Source: Verticillium longisporum (taxonomy: Eukaryota; Ascomycota; Sordariomycetes; Glomerellales; Plectosphaerellaceae). Taken from it: 64,000 nt of DNA. Below, one piece after another: positions 62,647 to 64,000 of the stretch; within the stretch, counting starts at the first letter, position 1, and every line of letters begins with the position of its first letter. The stretch is from contig JAETXT010000007.1 in NCBI GenBank assembly GCA_019188255.1, forward strand, positions 4,898,001 to 4,962,000, given 5' to 3'. The translations under genes and the position numbers were made by a program. The notes below the pieces were generated by a model. It saw only the letters and a list, made by a program, of their open reading frames with translations. It was not told the origin of the DNA and did no database searches.

Positions 62647-63321
62647 TGCAATCAATGATGGATACGATGGTCGAGTGCTGTCGTTGGAAGAGATAAGAAT
62701 GGAGAGAGGCGGCAAGAGAAGGGACGCCCAAGGGAGGACTGAGTCACCGGTATACACACGCGATGGGGGAGAAGGGGAAGGATTTGGGCAGCGGGAGGTT
62801 TACTACGATGTGCCTGGCCCCTCCTCCACCGTCCGAGAAGGTCCCTCAATAAAAGTTGCCCCGCACCAGAAACAGAAACACGGCAGGAGCCACCGCACGA
62901 AAAAGGGCCTGGCCCAAATGATCAGGGCCCCTGGACGCGCCTGCCCGCCAGCTGCCCGCTCAAGGCTGTGCGTCGCATTGAGGGGTACTGTGGCTTGAAC
63001 CTTTTTCGCCCAATCAGCTGTGCCCAATGGGAAGGCGGTGAGAACCAAGCATCAGCCACAGCCCGCCGGCATCAGGAAGAACTGCCCAACCGAAAAAGTT
63101 GCTGCTGCCAGGCGGCACACAGTCAGTAGCGGCACCAGGAGCTTCCATCGCCGTCCAGGCACAGAGAGAGAATCGACCTTGAACCAGGAGATCCCACCAC
63201 CTCCCCCCCCCTTTCAGCATAGCACCGGGCATCACGAAAATCCGAGCTTGCTTCCCCACGACAACCGACGTCGGCAGCCCCTTTCATCACCCATTATCGG
63301 ATTTCCTGCACACCTTGAACG
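62647..63321. promoter_or_regulatory. Shared promoter region between prolyl-tRNA synthetase and CCT1
   Basis: 675 bp between two divergent housekeeping starts. No TATA-like box stands out; a C-rich tract lies near 63200. Coregulation of a translation gene and a chaperonin gene is plausible but unproven. Confidence 0.45.
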
Positions 63322-64000
63322 ATGGCGTCCATGTTCGAGCAGTCCGGGAGCGGTACCCTGTTCCTCGGCGGCCAGAAGATCTCTGGCAGTGATATCAGAG
63401 ACCAGAACGGTAGGCTCGCAACTTGCATCTGCATGGTGCCTCTCTCTTTTTCTTTTTGCTGACGATTCTCCTTTCAGTCCTCGCGACCCAGGCCATTGCG
63501 AATGTCGTCAAGAGCTCCTTCGGCCCCAGCGGCCTCGACAAGATGATGGTCGACGACATTGGTGTATGCCTTCCCCTGGCTCGCTGCTGACCAACCCCCC
63601 TCCCCTGGACCTTGAGCTGAGCTGACCCGTTCTTCCAGGACGTCACCGTCACCAACGACGGCGCGACTATTCTCAGCCTCCTCGACGTCGAGCACCCTGC
63701 TGGCAAGATCCTCGTCGACCTGGCGCAACAACAAGACAAGGAGGTCGGCGATGGAACCACGTCGGTCGTGCTCATCGCGTCTGAGCTGCTGCGGAGGGGC
63801 AACGAGCTCATGAACAACAAGATTCACCCGACCACCATTATTACTGGATACAGGCTCGCCCTGCGTGAGGCTGTCAAGTACATGAACGAGAACATTAGCA
63901 CCAAGGTGGAGAACATCGGCCGCGACTCCCTCATCAACATCGCCAAGACGTCCATGTCCAGCAAGATCATCGGCGCCGATTCCGACTTCTTCGCCAACAT
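63322..64000 (+). CDS. T-complex protein 1 subunit alpha (CCT1), 5' part
   Basis: CCT/TRiC is the cytosolic chaperonin that folds actin, tubulin and other proteins; alpha is one of eight paralogous subunits. Exons 63322-63419 and 63478-63563, then a third exon from 63639 that runs off the window. About 180 residues are present. The N-terminus SGTLFLGGQKISGSDIRDQN, split from VLATQAIANVVKSSFGPSGLDKMM, is typical of the alpha subunit. The ATP-site motifs are VTNDGATIL and EVGDGTTSVV. Both introns (58 and 75 nt) lie at codon-conserving positions, with good branch sites (CTGAC) before the acceptors. No damage in the visible part. Confidence 0.95.

Overview
The window looks like nuclear DNA of a filamentous ascomycete (Pezizomycotina, most likely a Sordariomycete). 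Genes lie on both strands and are broken by short GT-AG introns, mostly 47-81 nt. Codon use is C-rich at third positions. Gene content includes mannitol-1-phosphate dehydrogenase, a class II-type secreted peroxidase, a YPK-type AGC kinase and PQ-loop proteins. TACCTAGG-like micro- and minisatellites are scattered between genes. No bacterial signals (operons, Shine-Dalgarno sites) are seen.

Layout. 1-9.5 kb: start of a secreted-protein gene at the edge, a 279-bp MITE, a five-exon methionine aminopeptidase 2, a DUF7730-like protein, a broken quinone-oxidoreductase gene and a small Cys-tailed protein. 10-15.4 kb: coatomer beta' (with an in-frame stop) and mannitol-1-phosphate 5-dehydrogenase. 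15.4-24.6 kb: a gene-poor stretch holding a near-intact pogo/Fot-type transposon (18189-20046) and a weak gag-like remnant. 24.6-30.4 kb: glucose-6-phosphate isomerase and a YPK1-like kinase, separated by a region carrying a 99-bp nuclear copy of mitochondrial cox2. 31.8-39.6 kb: intron-containing tRNA-Arg(ACG), a C-terminally truncated epoxide hydrolase, an SDR oxidoreductase, a PQ-loop membrane protein and a WD40 (Swt21/TCAB1-like) protein. 41-51 kb: secreted heme peroxidase, a 943-aa candidate Zip2/SHOC1-like meiotic protein, secreted carboxylesterase, DJ-1/PfpI protein and GNAT acetyltransferase. 51.6-64 kb: DDB1, Rieske iron-sulfur protein, a long secreted Ala-rich protein, cytosolic prolyl-tRNA synthetase and the 5' part of CCT1.

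Most genes are unlinked housekeeping functions (vesicle coat, glycolysis and mannitol metabolism, signalling, respiration, translation, protein folding, DNA repair). I see no biosynthetic cluster, CRISPR-like array or defence-type island.

The main oddity is damage in otherwise well-conserved genes. Five genes each have single-base (or net 3-base) losses at homopolymer runs that can be seen because the family-typical protein continues in the next frame: PGI, YPK1 (twice), peroxidase, Rieske and the transposase. Two genes have in-frame stops: coatomer beta' and YPK1. YPK1 also has a dense cluster of substitutions exactly in its catalytic and activation loops. This points either to homopolymer undercalling and locally poor consensus, or to real decay; raw reads would decide. 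Splice models were built by eye from GT/AG sites, frame continuity and remembered family sequence, and were checked by length divisibility.
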